Below are positions 6,843 through 16,161 of a DNA stretch of 46,178 nucleotides, piece by piece. The notes beneath the pieces were generated by a model. It was not told where the DNA came from, searched no databases, and was given only the letters and a program-made list of their open reading frames with translations. The translations under genes and the position numbers were made by a program. The DNA is from Fimbriimonadaceae bacterium. GTDB lineage: Bacteria; Armatimonadota; Fimbriimonadia; Fimbriimonadales; Fimbriimonadaceae. The DNA lies in the NCBI GenBank assembly GCA_024710805.1, contig JANJUB010000042.1, positions 1-46,178 of the forward strand, given 5' to 3'. Position 1 is the stretch's first letter, and every line of letters starts with the position of its first letter.

Positions 6843-6870
6843 CCTCCTAATCGCGGGTAGCCCGCGCTAC
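6843..6870 (-). promoter_or_regulatory. Ribosome binding site and adjoining hairpin of the TTG-start gene
   Basis: On the minus strand AGGAGG (6843-6848) lies 9 nt before the TTG start at 6833. Just upstream, GTAGC and GCTAC (6857-6870 region) form a tight hairpin around a 4-base loop. The strong ribosome site decides the unusual TTG start. Confidence 0.55.
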
Positions 6871-6925
6871 GGAGAGTTTACTCGGCCCTTAACATTGGGC
6901 TCCGAACGGGAAGATATCTCGTGTG

Positions 6926-6944
6926 GGTTAAGCGAAGGTTAAGC
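6926..6944 (+). promoter_or_regulatory. Direct repeat with 11-bp pitch (PhoB/PhoP-like box)
   Basis: GGTTAAGC occurs at 6926 and again at 6937. The 11-bp pitch is typical of sites bound by tandem OmpR/PhoB-family dimers. A TAACCT hexamer (6957-6962) follows 12 bp later, the usual place for an activated -10. The same repeat type occurs at 42444. Confidence 0.5.
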
Positions 6945-6956
6945 TAGGCTGCCGGG

Positions 6957-6962
6957 TAACCT
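6957..6962 (+). promoter_or_regulatory. Candidate -10 element of a leaderless zinc-ribbon gene transcript
   Basis: TAACCT ends 7 nt before the GTG at 6970. The direct repeat at 6926-6944 occupies the -35 region. Confidence 0.45.
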
Positions 6963-6969
6963 CTGAGCC

Positions 6970-7410
6970 GTGATTTGCCGACGGTGCGGCACGGAAAACG
7001 ACAAGAACAACCAGTTCTGCGGTCGCTGCGGGATCGAACTGGCGTCGTTTGTCGACGAGCAGGCTCCGGTCGAGTCGCGGCCATGCTATCGCCACCCGAA
7101 GGAACTGACTGTGCTTTCCTGCGGCCGTTGCGAGCGTCCGGTTTGTACCCGGTGTGTGATCATGGGGCCGGCGGGTCCGCGATGCCCCGACTGCGGCCGG
7201 CAAAACGTGCGTGTCTCGGCTCGAGGGGTCGCGCACGATCTGACGGCAGGGATTCGGCGCTTCTTTTGGAGTGGCCCGATGGCCACCTACGGCTGGATTT
7301 TGCTGGCGATCATCGGCTTCAGCTTGTTCCGAAGCTGCTCCGGGCCTCGGACGGTGATCATTCAGACGCCACCTGACCAGCCCGGCATCTCCACCGAGTC
7401 GCCCAACTAA
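6970..7410 (+). CDS. Zinc-ribbon/B-box-like protein with one membrane segment
   Basis: The 146-residue protein opens with a zinc ribbon: CRRC at residues 3-6 and CGRC at about 17-20. A Cys/His-rich B-box-like module follows (CYRHPKELTVLSCGRCERPVC), then CPDC. A single hydrophobic segment (about residues 107-120, WILLAIIGFSLF) anchors it, and a short Pro-rich tail follows. The zinc modules would be on the cytoplasmic side. B-box plus TM proteins of this kind are common in Armatimonadota, Chloroflexi and Actinobacteria, sometimes next to rhomboid or TM2 domains, with no established role. The GTG start fits a leaderless transcript under a direct-repeat box. Its stop codon overlaps that of the convergent GGDEF-EAL gene by 4 bp. 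Confidence 0.8.
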   Translation: MICRRCGTENDKNNQFCGRCGIELASFVDEQAPVESRPCYRHPKELTVLSCGRCERPVCTRCVIMGPAGPRCPDCGRQNVRVSARGVAHDLTAGIRRFFWSGPMATYGWILLAIIGFSLFRSCSGPRTVIIQTPPDQPGISTESPN

Positions 7411-9572
7411 GCAGCCGCGCGATGCGTGCGGATGTCTTCGGCGGGCTGAGGTCGGCCAAAGCGATAGCCCTGTCCGAAGCGGCAGCCAACCTCGCGCAGC
7501 AACGCTTGCTGCTCCTCGGTTTCGATACCCTCCGCGATGACTTGGATTCCCAAGTCGTGGGCGGTCGCAACCAAGCCACGGATGAGCGTGACGACTTGAC
7601 CCTGCATCTGGGACACGAAGGTCCGGTCGAGCTTGAGAACGTCGATGGGCAAGCGATGCAGCCACGCGAGCGAGGAGTATCCGGTGCCGAAGTCATCGAG
7701 CGCGATACGGAAGCCGATCGCTCGCAGGTGCGAGAGGATCTCGACGGCGCGATCGAAGTCATGCATGACCGTGGTCTCGGTGATCTCCAGGAGAACTTGT
7801 GACGCCCGAAGACCAGAGATCGCAAGGTGGTCCTCGAAGCGGCTGATCCACACGGGCTCCATCAGCTGGTGAGGCGAGAGGTTGACGCTGACATAGGCAT
7901 GGACGCCTTCATCGCTCCACCGCCGCGCATCCATCGCCGCTTGCCGAAAAACGAAGTCGCCCAACGGCAGGATCAGACCGGTGTCCTCCGCGATGGGGAT
8001 GAAGTCGGCGGGCGACACCACGCCATGGACCGGATGTATCCAGCGTACGAGCGCCTCGTAGCCGCTCACGGTCTCGCTCTCAAGGTCGACGATGGGTTGG
8101 TAGAGCACCCGGAACTCCTGGTGGTCGAGCGCAAGACGAAGTTCGTCTTCGAGCGCCACAAGCCACTGGATACGGTCGCGCATGGCCGGAACAAAGACGA
8201 CCGACCGACCTCGCCCGGTGCGCTTCGCTTCGTACATGGCGGTGTCCGCGTCGCGGATGACTTCCTCCGCGCGCTCGTACGTCTCGTTGCCGAAGACGAT
8301 GCCGATGCTCGCGTCGGTGATGATCCGATGACCCGCCAGCATGTAGGGCTTGCGTAACGACTCGAGAATCCGTGCGGCGACGTGCTCGGCATCCTCGGTC
8401 AATGCAATATCTTCGAGCAGAATGACGAACTCATCGCCTCCCAGTCGGGCGACCGTGTTGCCGGCGGTTTGGGGCGTGATCGAGTCTGAAGATCGGACGG
8501 TCCGCTTGAGCCGGGTTGCGACCTCGAGCAACATTTGGTCGCCGACTCCGTGGCCCAGACTGTCGTTGACGAGCTTGAACCGGTCAACGTCGAGAAACAG
8601 CAAAGCGAAAGTCCGCGAGTGGGCGGCGTCCAGTCGTTGCTGCAGACGCTCGACCAGCAGCGAGCGGTTGCAGAGTCCCGTAAGTTTGTCGGTGCGGGCG
8701 GCCATGATCAGCTCGTGCTGGAGCTTCTTTTGGTCGGTGATGTCGCGAGTGATGCTCAGAACGCTCGCTCCTCCATCTTCCAAGGTCAGGGGCACCATTC
8801 GGGTGTCCATCCACCGGCGGGTTCCAAGGCGGCCGACAATCTCAAACTCGTAAGAGAGCGTCTCCCCGGCAAGCGCGCGGTGCAGCGCAGCGAGATAGCC
8901 TTCGTGATACTCGGGTGGAAGGAACTGAAACAGAGGGACCGACTGGGCCTCTTTCAGCGAGTCGACTTCGAGCATCTCGAGCCCGGCGGCGTTCATGTCG
9001 ATCAGGCTTCCGTCGGCGGAGACCACTTTGACGCATTCGGGTTCGGCATCGAACATGGCTCGGAGATGTCGCTCTCGCTGAGTGAGTGCGATCTCGGCGT
9101 CCTTCGCCTCGGTGACATCCATGATGTAGCCGTGCCAAAGCGTGCTTCCGTCCTCAAGCCGTTGCGGCAAGGCGTGCCCGCGCACCCAAATCACCGATCC
9201 CCCGGGGCGACACACGCGGTAGGTGTGAGACCAAGGCGTGAGCGCTGTCGCCGATTCGATGATTGATCGCCCGATCTCCTCGATGTCGTCGGGGTGGAGA
9301 ACATCGAAGACCGCAATCGCATCTTCGACGACGTCTTCGGGATCTAAGCCGTAGATGTCCCGAATGCCCGAAGTCGCGAACGGGAAGTGGGAGGTGCCGT
9401 CGGCCCGCAGGCGGTACATGTACAGCATCCCCGGGACGTTTTCGGCGAGGCGCAGCAGTCGATCAGCGGCAGTGGCATGGGGGTCGAACACGAAGTTCTC
9501 GCCGGGCAGGACGCCGGGGTGTTCCGAGCGCTGCTTCACCAAGCGAACTTCACTCTGCGTTCGTTTCCCCAT
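7407..9572 (-). CDS. PAS-PAS-GGDEF-EAL cyclic-di-GMP turnover protein
   Basis: The 721-residue soluble protein has two PAS domains (about 38-155 and 165-280), a GGDEF domain with intact Gly378-Gly379-Asp380-Glu381-Phe382, and an EAL domain with Glu506-Ala507-Leu508. The EAL domain keeps DDFGTGYSS (626-634), EGIE (about 681-684) and QGYRFGRP, so phosphodiesterase activity is likely. The GGDEF signature is canonical, but no RxxD inhibitory site is seen before it. It has no membrane segment, so it should sense a cytoplasmic signal. It could link to the prepilin-like system at 22.8 kb, which is a guess. The ATG is preceded by GGGAG about 10 nt upstream, and TAACAC lies further up. It is divergent from the M14 peptidase. 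Confidence 0.95.
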   Translation of the reverse strand: MGKRTQSEVRLVKQRSEHPGVLPGENFVFDPHATAADRLLRLAENVPGMLYMYRLRADGTSHFPFATSGIRDIYGLDPEDVVEDAIAVFDVLHPDDIEEIGRSIIESATALTPWSHTYRVCRPGGSVIWVRGHALPQRLEDGSTLWHGYIMDVTEAKDAEIALTQRERHLRAMFDAEPECVKVVSADGSLIDMNAAGLEMLEVDSLKEAQSVPLFQFLPPEYHEGYLAALHRALAGETLSYEFEIVGRLGTRRWMDTRMVPLTLEDGGASVLSITRDITDQKKLQHELIMAARTDKLTGLCNRSLLVERLQQRLDAAHSRTFALLFLDVDRFKLVNDSLGHGVGDQMLLEVATRLKRTVRSSDSITPQTAGNTVARLGGDEFVILLEDIALTEDAEHVAARILESLRKPYMLAGHRIITDASIGIVFGNETYERAEEVIRDADTAMYEAKRTGRGRSVVFVPAMRDRIQWLVALEDELRLALDHQEFRVLYQPIVDLESETVSGYEALVRWIHPVHGVVSPADFIPIAEDTGLILPLGDFVFRQAAMDARRWSDEGVHAYVSVNLSPHQLMEPVWISRFEDHLAISGLRASQVLLEITETTVMHDFDRAVEILSHLRAIGFRIALDDFGTGYSSLAWLHRLPIDVLKLDRTFVSQMQGQVVTLIRGLVATAHDLGIQVIAEGIETEEQQALLREVGCRFGQGYRFGRPQPAEDIRTHRAAA

Positions 9573-9676
9573 ATGCCACCAACTCCCTTTAGTGTTATCG
9601 GGTGTCGGGCGGTGGAGTCTATAGAACTTCCGCTCGCAGAGTGTCGCATCGAGCGTCGTCTCAGGTAAAAGGGGCC

Positions 9677-11191
9677 ATGCTGTCCGCCGCGTTTCTGCTG
9701 CTGTCTGCCCAGTCCTCCGATTGGCCCCTCACCCGCGCCGAGCGCAGCAACTATCTGGAGACCTCCACGTACGAGGACGTCATCGCGTTCCTTAAGGAAC
9801 TGGAATCCAAAGGCGCGCCGATGAAGCTCACGTTCATTGGCAAGTCGACCGAGGGCCGCGATGCCCCGCTCGTCATCGTTTCGGATCCGCCGGTCAAGAA
9901 CGCTGCCGAAGCTCGCGCCGCGGGGAAGGCGATCGTTTACGTGCAGGGCAATATCCACGCGGGCGAGGTGGAAGGGAAGGAGTCGGCGCAGATCATCTTG
10001 CGCGAGATCGCTATCGCCCATGCGGCGAAGAAGCCGACCGTCCTGAAGAACCTGGTGCTCCTTGTCAACCCGATTTACAACAGCGACGGTAACGAGAAGT
10101 GGGGTCCTGCCGAGCGCAACCGACCTGGCCAGGACGGCCCGGCGCAAGTTGGCGTACGGGCGAATGCCCAGGGTTTCGACCTGAACCGCGATTGCATCAA
10201 GGCCGAATCTCCCGAGATGCGCAGCGTGCTGGAGCACATTTACCGTCCGTGGGACCCGGATGTCGTGATGGATCTCCATACGACGAACGGCACCCGTCAC
10301 GGCTACGACTTGACGTATTCGCCGCCGCTTCATCCCAACACCCCCGAGCCGCTGCGAAAGTTTGCTCAGGATCTGATGTTGCCCGCGATCCGACGCGAGT
10401 TCAATCAGAAGTTCGGTCAGGACTTGTTCGATTACGGCAATGCGGTGCGTCGAGGCGAGCAGATGGTATGGGAGACATTCGGAGCCGAGGGGCGGTACGT
10501 GACGAACTACGCGGGGCTCACCGGCCGGGTGGGCATCCTCAGCGAGGCCACGTCCTACATCTCGTTCAAGGACCGGGTGGTCGCTACGAACCGTTTCACG
10601 GAACTCGTGCTCGACTACCTGGCCAAACACGCCAAACAGCTTCCCAAGATTCGCCAAGCTCCTCTTCCCGCGGAACTCGGGGTTCGATTCGAGTTGGTCC
10701 AGGGCCGCGAGGAAGAAGTCTCGATCGAGAAGCGGGAAGCCGGCCAGCCTGCGCCGAAGGGTCGCCCGACGAACTTGGAGCGAATCAAGATGCCGGTCTT
10801 CGATCGCTTCCGGGCGACGCAGATGGCGCGCGTACCGCGGCGGTATTACATCGACGGCGGGGAATCCACCGCGGTGCGGTTGCTGCTTCGCCACGGCGTC
10901 AGCGTCCGGAAGCTGGATGCGCCGGTGACCACCGAAGTCGAGCGGTTTGAGATTGCCGAGAAGACCCAAGATCGGCAGGCATTCCAGGGCCACCGTCTGA
11001 TTCGGCTGAAAGGCAGCTTCAAGCGCGAGGCATTCACCGTTCCGACGGGTTGGTACGTGGTCGAGACCGATCAGGCGCTGGGCCGCTTCGCGTTCTCAAT
11101 GCTGGAGCCGGAAGGCGACGACGGACTCGTTACCTGGGGGTTCTTTGGCGAGGAACTCGCCAAGTACCCGGTGCTGAAAAGCGTGCCCTAG
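9677..11191 (+). CDS. Secreted M14-family zinc carboxypeptidase
   Basis: A 504-residue exopeptidase-type zinc enzyme. The start at 9677 is chosen because it gives a signal peptide ([14 protein letters not shown]) and follows AAAAGGGG; an in-frame GTG at 9602 would add 25 unlikely residues. Zinc ligands are visible as His94-Ala-Gly-Glu97 in NIHAGEVEG and His201 in [13 protein letters not shown] (168-172) supplies the substrate-binding Arg, and LSEATSY carries the presumed catalytic Glu. The C-terminal ~180 residues are an extra domain found in secreted M14 relatives. It probably trims peptides outside the cytoplasm. TATAGA at 9620-9625 is a possible -10, giving a leader of about 45 nt. It overlaps the convergent rmlA stop by 4 bp. 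Confidence 0.9.
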   Translation: MLSAAFLLLSAQSSDWPLTRAERSNYLETSTYEDVIAFLKELESKGAPMKLTFIGKSTEGRDAPLVIVSDPPVKNAAEARAAGKAIVYVQGNIHAGEVEGKESAQIILREIAIAHAAKKPTVLKNLVLLVNPIYNSDGNEKWGPAERNRPGQDGPAQVGVRANAQGFDLNRDCIKAESPEMRSVLEHIYRPWDPDVVMDLHTTNGTRHGYDLTYSPPLHPNTPEPLRKFAQDLMLPAIRREFNQKFGQDLFDYGNAVRRGEQMVWETFGAEGRYVTNYAGLTGRVGILSEATSYISFKDRVVATNRFTELVLDYLAKHAKQLPKIRQAPLPAELGVRFELVQGREEEVSIEKREAGQPAPKGRPTNLERIKMPVFDRFRATQMARVPRRYYIDGGESTAVRLLLRHGVSVRKLDAPVTTEVERFEIAEKTQDRQAFQGHRLIRLKGSFKREAFTVPTGWYVVETDQALGRFAFSMLEPEGDDGLVTWGFFGEELAKYPVLKSVP

Positions 11192-12066
11192 GCGTTGCCG
11201 TCGGCGAGCTTAAGCAGGTAGCGACCATAGCCGTTGTTGCGGAGCTGCTCGCCCATGCGTCGCAGGTCGTCGCTTCCGATCCAGCCTTGGCGGAATGCGA
11301 TCTCTTCGGGGCACGCAATCATGAATCCTTGGCGGCTTTCGACGGTCTGCACAAACGTCGATGCCTGAAGCAGGGATTCGTGGGTTCCCGTATCGAGCCA
11401 AGCAAAACCACGTCCCAAGATCTCCACCCCAAGCGAACCGTCTTCGAGGTACGTGCGGTTCAGGTCGGTTATCTCCAGTTCGCCGCGGGCCGAAGGTTTG
11501 AGGGCCAACGCACGGTCAACAACCGTGTCGTCATAGAAATACAGCCCGGTGACCGCGTAGTTCGATTTCGGTTGCCTTGGCTTCTCTTCGATGCTGATCG
11601 CACGGCCGTCCGCATCGAACTCGACGACGCCGTACTGGGTCGCGTCATCGACATGGTAGGCATAGACGACCGCTCCGGACTCCAGCGTCGCGGCTCGGCG
11701 GACCGACTCCTGCAGGCCGTGGCCGAAGAAGATGTTGTCGCCCAGGATAAGGCCGCACGGTTGTCCTTGCGCGAACTCTTGTCCGACGTGGAACGCTTGC
11801 GCGAGTCCTCCGGGATGGGGTTGCACGGCGTACTGAATCTCGATGCCCCACTGCGAGCCATCTCCTAGCAACATTTGGAAGGCAGCCTGGTCGTGGGGGG
11901 TCGTGATCACCAGGATTTCGCGAATACCCGCCAGCATCAGCACGCTGAGCGGGTAGTAGATCATTGGCTTGTTGTAGATGGGCATGAGCTGCTTGCTCGT
12001 CGCCCGGGTGATCGGATACAGCCGCGTGCCCGAGCCGCCCGCCAATATGATGCCGCGCTTGACCAT
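11188..12066 (-). CDS. rmlA: Glucose-1-phosphate thymidylyltransferase
   Basis: RmlA joins dTTP and glucose-1-phosphate to make dTDP-glucose, the first step toward dTDP-rhamnose and other dTDP-sugars for surface polysaccharides. The 292 residues match the family (about 290). The nucleotide-binding signature [16 protein letters not shown] is at the N-terminus, followed by [24 protein letters not shown] and EEKP are also present. ATG at 12066 is chosen because it gives this exact N-terminus, and an upstream in-frame extension would overlap rmlB. It begins 2 bp after the rmlB stop, so the two are translated as a pair. rmlC and rmlD are not in the window. Confidence 0.95.
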   Translation of the reverse strand: MVKRGIILAGGSGTRLYPITRATSKQLMPIYNKPMIYYPLSVLMLAGIREILVITTPHDQAAFQMLLGDGSQWGIEIQYAVQPHPGGLAQAFHVGQEFAQGQPCGLILGDNIFFGHGLQESVRRAATLESGAVVYAYHVDDATQYGVVEFDADGRAISIEEKPRQPKSNYAVTGLYFYDDTVVDRALALKPSARGELEITDLNRTYLEDGSLGVEILGRGFAWLDTGTHESLLQASTFVQTVESRQGFMIACPEEIAFRQGWIGSDDLRRMGEQLRNNGYGRYLLKLADGNA

Positions 12067-12068
12067 GC

Positions 12069-13097
12069 TCAGAGATCCTCGCCGAGCGACGGTCCATAGA
12101 ACCGCGCGATGAAAGCCTGGAAGTCGTCGGTCGACACCAGCGGACGCCACCAATCTTGCCGATCGCGATACCAGCGCACCGTCGTTCGCAGCGACTCCTC
12201 AAACGGGTGAGTCGGCGCCCAACCGAGTCCGCGCAGTTTGTCAGCCGACATCGAGTAGCGCTTATCGTGGGCGCCCTTTCGGGGGTCAGGAATTCGCTTG
12301 ATCAGCGACTCGTCGCGCCCGGTTTCTTCCAGCAAGATCTTCACGACCTCATGGTTCGGCCGCTCGTTCACGTCGCCGACGTTGTAAATCTGCCCCGGTT
12401 CGCCATGGAGCAACGTGTGCAGGACGCCGCCCGCGTGGTCCATGGCGTGAATCCACTCGCGGACTTGATTGCCCTCGCCGTACACCGGCACCTTCTTGCC
12501 GTCCATCAGCCGGGTCACGAAGAAAGGAATCAGCTTCTCGGGGAACTGGTAGGGGCCGTAGGTGTTGCCGCCCCGGGTGATGAGTGCGGGGGTTCCGAAG
12601 GCCTTCACATGGGCGCGAATCTGCAGGTCGCCGCCTGCCTTACTCGCACTGTAGGGCGTGTTCGGCTCGATCGGGGATTGCTCGGTGAAGTGTCCTTCGT
12701 CGATCGATCCGTACACCTCGTCGGTAGACACGTGCAGCATCCGCTCCAGCTTGAACTTGCGGGTCGCCTCCAGCAGCACGTAAACGCCAAGGACGTCGGT
12801 TTCGATGAAGCTGCCCGCGTGGAGAATCGACCGGTCGTTGTGGCTTTCTGCCGCGAAGTTCACGATGTGAGTGATGCCTTCGGCCTTGATGATCCCCTCG
12901 ACCACCACCGGGTCCTGGATCTTGCCCGGATAGAACCGGAAATGCGGGTTCGTTGAAACGTCGTTTAACGTGCTGAGGTTGCCCGCGTAGGTGAGGGCGT
13001 CAAGGACGATCACCCGGGCGTCGGGCAGGTGCTGAAGCGCAAGCCGGACGAAGTTCGAACCAATGAAGCCGGCGCCGCCGGTGACCAAAAGGTGCAT
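12069..13097 (-). CDS. rmlB: dTDP-glucose 4,6-dehydratase
   Basis: RmlB converts dTDP-glucose to dTDP-4-keto-6-deoxyglucose using bound NAD+. The 342 residues are of normal length. The Rossmann motif [10 protein letters not shown] is at the N-terminus, the catalytic Tyr and Lys are in YSASKAGGD, and STDEVYGS supplies the active-site Thr-Asp-Glu. It leads the rmlBA pair. No ribosome site is present; TATAAC ends 6 nt before the ATG, which points to a leaderless transcript. Confidence 0.96.
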   Translation of the reverse strand: MHLLVTGGAGFIGSNFVRLALQHLPDARVIVLDALTYAGNLSTLNDVSTNPHFRFYPGKIQDPVVVEGIIKAEGITHIVNFAAESHNDRSILHAGSFIETDVLGVYVLLEATRKFKLERMLHVSTDEVYGSIDEGHFTEQSPIEPNTPYSASKAGGDLQIRAHVKAFGTPALITRGGNTYGPYQFPEKLIPFFVTRLMDGKKVPVYGEGNQVREWIHAMDHAGGVLHTLLHGEPGQIYNVGDVNERPNHEVVKILLEETGRDESLIKRIPDPRKGAHDKRYSMSADKLRGLGWAPTHPFEESLRTTVRWYRDRQDWWRPLVSTDDFQAFIARFYGPSLGEDL

Positions 13098-13103
13098 GCT
13101 GTA

Positions 13104-13109
13104 GTTATA
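13104..13109 (-). promoter_or_regulatory. Candidate -10 element of leaderless rmlBA
   Basis: On the minus strand TATAAC, 6 nt (TACAGC), then ATG. It sits in the 46 bp after the cNMP-binding gene, so rmlBA can be transcribed independently. Confidence 0.6.
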
Positions 13110-13143
13110 TTCGGTCGCCGACGGCCCATGCCCAAGCGGGAAA

Positions 13144-13587
13144 TCAGGCGTCGCGGGTCAGGGTGTCCACGTGTAGGTTCATCGAGCGCAGGCGGCGGCA
13201 CAGTACCTGGCAGATATTGAGCAGGATCATGGCGGCGGTCTTGGAGTCCGAGGCCATCATGCTGCGGAATGACTCGGCGTTGATGATCGCGGCGGTGACC
13301 TCTCCCACGGCGACGACGGTCGCGGAGCGCGGCTGCTCGTCGATCAGCGAAATCTCGCCGATAATCGAGCCCGGTCCGAACTCGGCAAGGGTCTCGCCGG
13401 TGAACGACTTGATCGCGGCGGTGCCTTCGAGCAAGATGATGAGGTCGCTGTTGTAGTCGAACTGGCGCACGATCACGTCGCCGCCCATGAACATCCGCGT
13501 GGTCGCCATAGCGGCAAATCCGGCCGTTACTTCCTTAGGTAGGCCGCGGAACAGATAGTTGTACTGGAGCGACTGCGTGAGGTCCAT
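13144..13587 (-). CDS. Cyclic nucleotide-binding domain protein
   Basis: The 147-residue protein is one cNMP-binding beta-roll plus a helical end. The phosphate-binding cassette is recognisable as FGPGSIIGEISLIDEQPRSATVVA (about residues 69-92), with Gly-Glu and Arg where cyclic nucleotide is normally held. There is no DNA-binding helix-turn-helix, so it is not a CRP-type regulator. It may sense a nucleotide and act through protein contacts, or be a non-binding relative. A perfect TATAAT ends 5 nt before the ATG with no ribosome site. rmlBA follows on the same strand after 46 bp. Confidence 0.85.
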   Translation of the reverse strand: MDLTQSLQYNYLFRGLPKEVTAGFAAMATTRMFMGGDVIVRQFDYNSDLIILLEGTAAIKSFTGETLAEFGPGSIIGEISLIDEQPRSATVVAVGEVTAAIINAESFRSMMASDSKTAAMILLNICQVLCRRLRSMNLHVDTLTRDA

Positions 13588-13592
13588 GGCCC

Positions 13593-13598
13593 ATTATA
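13593..13598 (-). promoter_or_regulatory. Consensus -10 element of the leaderless cNMP-binding gene
   Basis: On the minus strand TATAAT, 5 nt (GGGCC), then ATG. This is one of the two perfect consensus hexamers among the leaderless candidates. Confidence 0.6.
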
Positions 13599-13669
13599 GC
13601 GAGCGGCCCGCTTGCTCCAGCAAGGTAGTAGGACTATCGATCGGGTATGGGAAGCTGTAAGCGCCGACG

Positions 13670-13755
13670 GAGCGGCGCCCTCCCGCAGATTGCATTGCGA
13701 TGGGACTGGGAGGGCTGCGCTCTGTCGCAGCCTCAAGTTAGAGCGGCGCCCTCCC
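13670..13755. repeat. Intergenic repeat cluster upstream of the cNMP-binding gene and downstream of folD
   Basis: GAGCGGCGCCCTCCC occurs at 13670-13684 and again at 13741-13755. Between them, GGGAGGGCTGCGCTC (13708-13722) is a near-inverted copy with two mismatches. The cluster occupies most of the 174-bp gap and may be a dispersed REP/BIME-like element. It could also fold into a hairpin at the folD 3' end. Confidence 0.65.
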
Positions 13756-13761
13756 CAGGAT

Positions 13762-14607
13762 TTACCCGCCTGCGGCGGCGACCGCGTTGCTCAGCAAACT
13801 CGCCACCGTCATCGGCCCAACGCCGCCGGGCACTGGCGTAATCCACCCGGCAACTTCCTTCGCCGATTCGAAGTCCACATCGCCGACGTCCCCCGAGCGG
13901 CCTTCGACCTTGTTGTAACCCGCGTCGACCACGACCGCACCTGGCTTGATCCAGTCGCCCTTCACCATCTCCGCCCGTCCCACGGCGGCGATGACGATAT
14001 CCGCCTCGCGACACCGCTCGGGCAGGTCTTGAGTTCTCGAGTGGGCGATCGTCACCGTGGCGTTCAGTTGCAGCAGCATGAGCGCGGCAGGTTTGCCGAG
14101 GATGACGCTTCGACCGATCACGAGCGCCCGCTTGCCGGCGGGGTCGATGCCGTAGTGCTTCAGCAGGGTCATGATGCCCAGCGGAGTCGCGCATCGGAAG
14201 CCCGGCAGATCGGCGGTCAGCCGTCCCAGCGACGCCGGGGTGATGCCGTCGACGTCTTTCTCCGGTCCCAGGGCGAGCAATACCTCGGACTCGTCGAGGT
14301 GGGCGGGCAAGGGGTGCTGCACCAGCACGCCATGGACCTTCGGACTCGCGTTGAGCTCGCGGATCAGATCGAGCAACTGGCTTTGCGTCCACGACTCATC
14401 GACCGAGTACGACTCGCTGATGATGCCCGCCTTCTCGCACCAGGCCCGCTTCATGCGAACGTAGGCGAGGCTCGCCGGATCCTGCGCCGCTACCACCACA
14501 TCGAGCCGCGGCTCGATGCCGCGCGCGCGGAGAGCATCGACCCTTTGCCGCACCTCCTCGCGGATCAGCTTGGAAGTGGCGAGTCCATCGAGAATCTGGG
14601 CAGACAT
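13762..14607 (-). CDS. folD: Bifunctional methylene-THF dehydrogenase / methenyl-THF cyclohydrolase
   Basis: FolD interconverts 5,10-methylene-THF, 5,10-methenyl-THF and 10-formyl-THF with NADP, linking serine-derived one-carbon units to purine synthesis. The 281 residues are of normal length. SLAYVRMKRAWCEKAG holds the catalytic Tyr49 and Lys53. The segment VLVQHPLPAH and the signature DVDGITP follow, and the cofactor site VIGRSVILGKPAA and the closing VPGGVGPMT are intact. The 5,10-methenyl-THF made by FtcD is a FolD intermediate. TACGAC, a weak -10 match, ends 6 nt before the ATG. The gene stands alone and is divergent from the lipoprotein gene. Confidence 0.96.
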   Translation of the reverse strand: MSAQILDGLATSKLIREEVRQRVDALRARGIEPRLDVVVAAQDPASLAYVRMKRAWCEKAGIISESYSVDESWTQSQLLDLIRELNASPKVHGVLVQHPLPAHLDESEVLLALGPEKDVDGITPASLGRLTADLPGFRCATPLGIMTLLKHYGIDPAGKRALVIGRSVILGKPAALMLLQLNATVTIAHSRTQDLPERCREADIVIAAVGRAEMVKGDWIKPGAVVVDAGYNKVEGRSGDVGDVDFESAKEVAGWITPVPGGVGPMTVASLLSNAVAAAGG

Positions 14608-14700
14608 GCCTCAGTCGTACCCGATGCGGCACGCCCCCATGTTCACCAAAACTAAACGTATCATGCGCGCGCCGGCCGTGCTCCTATCCCCGGAGGCACC

Positions 14701-16059
14701 ATGAAACTCAATCAACTTTTTATCGGCATCCTCGCCCTCGTGGCCGTTGGATGCGGAGGCGGCGGCGGGGGAGCGACGAGTATCGGCGGAGGCGGGACTG
14801 CGACGCTCAGCGTCTACGCTTCGGACAGTCTGAACACGGATTACCGCCAAGTCTGGGTGAAGCTGCACCGAATCAGCGTGGGTGATCGCACCGTGTTCAG
14901 TTCGATCCCCGGTAAAGTCCTCGACCTGAAGTCGCTCCGAGACGCAGGAGGCGCGCGTTTCGCGTTCCTCGACGACTCGACATTGCCCGCGGGCCGACAT
15001 GATGACGTTAAGGTTGAACTCGACAAGGAACTCACGCTTGTGCCGGTGGGCTCAACCACCGGACAGGTGCGCCAGTTCTCCGATGCGTACGACCTAGTCG
15101 GCACCCCTGGGAGGTCGCAACTGAAGATCGCGGGCCCCAACACCCTTGCGGTCGGCCGGCAAGCGCTTGTGGTCGACTTCGATCTCGCGAACTGGAATCT
15201 GGATGCGACGGGACGGGTTGTGGCGCTCGTCAAGCGCGGCGATGATCGAGGCATCGACGATCGCGGCCGTCACGAGCACGAAGACTACGGTGGATCGGTG
15301 AGTGGTCTCTCAGGCACGGCCCCGAACCAGACATTCACGCTGAGCCGAACCGGCATGAGCTTAGCTGTGCGAACCGACGCCTCGACGCGGGTCTTCAACG
15401 AGTCGGGCGCCGCCAACCCGCGCTTAAGCAACGGACTTCGGGTCGAGGTGATGGGCACCTTTGTCGCAGGAGTGCTGCTCGCGGCATCGGTCAAGGTCGA
15501 AGATGAAGCGGGAGAAGCCCCGCACCATCTTAAAGGCGCAATCACCGCGGCCAGCGCTGGAGCCGGAACCTTTGAAGTGACCGTCACTCGAGCTCGCGGT
15601 TTTGTGCCGGACCGATCCAGCTATCAGGTCGCGACGACCGGTGCAACCCGATACCTCTCGGATGCCGGCGTTCCTATGACGAAGGCGGACTTCTTCGCGG
15701 CAGCTACGGTCGGCACGGCGTTGGAAGCCGAGGGAACCGTCTCGGGTGGCACGCTGACCGCAGTGAAGGTGAAGCTCGAAAACGAGCAGAACGAAGCCGA
15801 GATCAAGGGTTCGGTGACCAGCGTGAACACGGGAGCGAGCGAACTGACGATCAGCGCCCAGTCTTGGTTCGGTGTATCGCTGAGCGCGGGGGCGAGTGTC
15901 CGGCTGACGACTTCGGCGGCCACCACCTATCGCCTCGGCAATGCGACGGTCACGAAGCCGCAGTTCTTCGCGGGTATGTCCGTCGGTCGAATCGTCGAAG
16001 CGAAGGGAAGCTACTCGAACGGTGTACTTAGTTCGATTCGGTTGAAAGACGACGATTAA
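14701..16059 (+). CDS. DUF4382/DUF5666 lipoprotein
   Basis: A 452-residue secreted protein with a lipoprotein signal (lipobox ending at Cys18 in LVAVGCG) and a Gly-rich linker. Residues about 34-170 match the style of DUF4382 (VYASDSLNTDYRQVWVKLHRISV). Three repeated DUF5666-like beta units follow, at about 196-265, 275-350 and 363-450, with recurring phrases such as VGxxLEAEGTxSxGxLxAxxVKLE. These domains are cell-surface or periplasmic and lack a known function. The ATG has a strong ribosome site, GGAGG at 14692-14696, and TATCAT (14659-14664) is a plausible -10. A terminator-like hairpin follows at 16095. Confidence 0.85.
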   Translation: MKLNQLFIGILALVAVGCGGGGGGATSIGGGGTATLSVYASDSLNTDYRQVWVKLHRISVGDRTVFSSIPGKVLDLKSLRDAGGARFAFLDDSTLPAGRHDDVKVELDKELTLVPVGSTTGQVRQFSDAYDLVGTPGRSQLKIAGPNTLAVGRQALVVDFDLANWNLDATGRVVALVKRGDDRGIDDRGRHEHEDYGGSVSGLSGTAPNQTFTLSRTGMSLAVRTDASTRVFNESGAANPRLSNGLRVEVMGTFVAGVLLAASVKVEDEAGEAPHHLKGAITAASAGAGTFEVTVTRARGFVPDRSSYQVATTGATRYLSDAGVPMTKADFFAAATVGTALEAEGTVSGGTLTAVKVKLENEQNEAEIKGSVTSVNTGASELTISAQSWFGVSLSAGASVRLTTSAATTYRLGNATVTKPQFFAGMSVGRIVEAKGSYSNGVLSSIRLKDDD

Positions 16060-16063
16060 CTGG

Positions 16064-16069
16064 TAACAT
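16064..16069 (+). promoter_or_regulatory. Candidate extended -10 element upstream of purA
   Basis: TGGTAACAT fits an extended -10 (TGnTAnnnT), starting 5 bp after the lipoprotein stop. If used, the purA leader would be about 85 nt and would include the hairpin at 16095-16132. Confidence 0.3.
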
Positions 16070-16094
16070 AGAGGCGAGAAAAGGCTGGGCCTGC

Positions 16095-16132
16095 GAGCCG
16101 GCGAATCCTCAACTGGATTCGTCGGCTCTTTT
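16095..16132 (+). terminator. Intrinsic terminator (or purA leader attenuator)
   Basis: GAGCCGGCGAATCC pairs with GGATTCGTCGGCTC (14 pairs, one G-U) around a 6-base loop, and TTTT follows. It most simply ends the lipoprotein transcript. Its position within a possible purA leader also allows attenuation. Confidence 0.85.
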
Positions 16133-16161
16133 CGTTTGGCCGATTCGACAGGAAGACAACG

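Noticed and set aside
9536-10993. Antisense frame of 485 codons opposite the M14 peptidase
   Set aside because: The M14 enzyme has a signal peptide and full zinc site; the antisense product is low-complexity.
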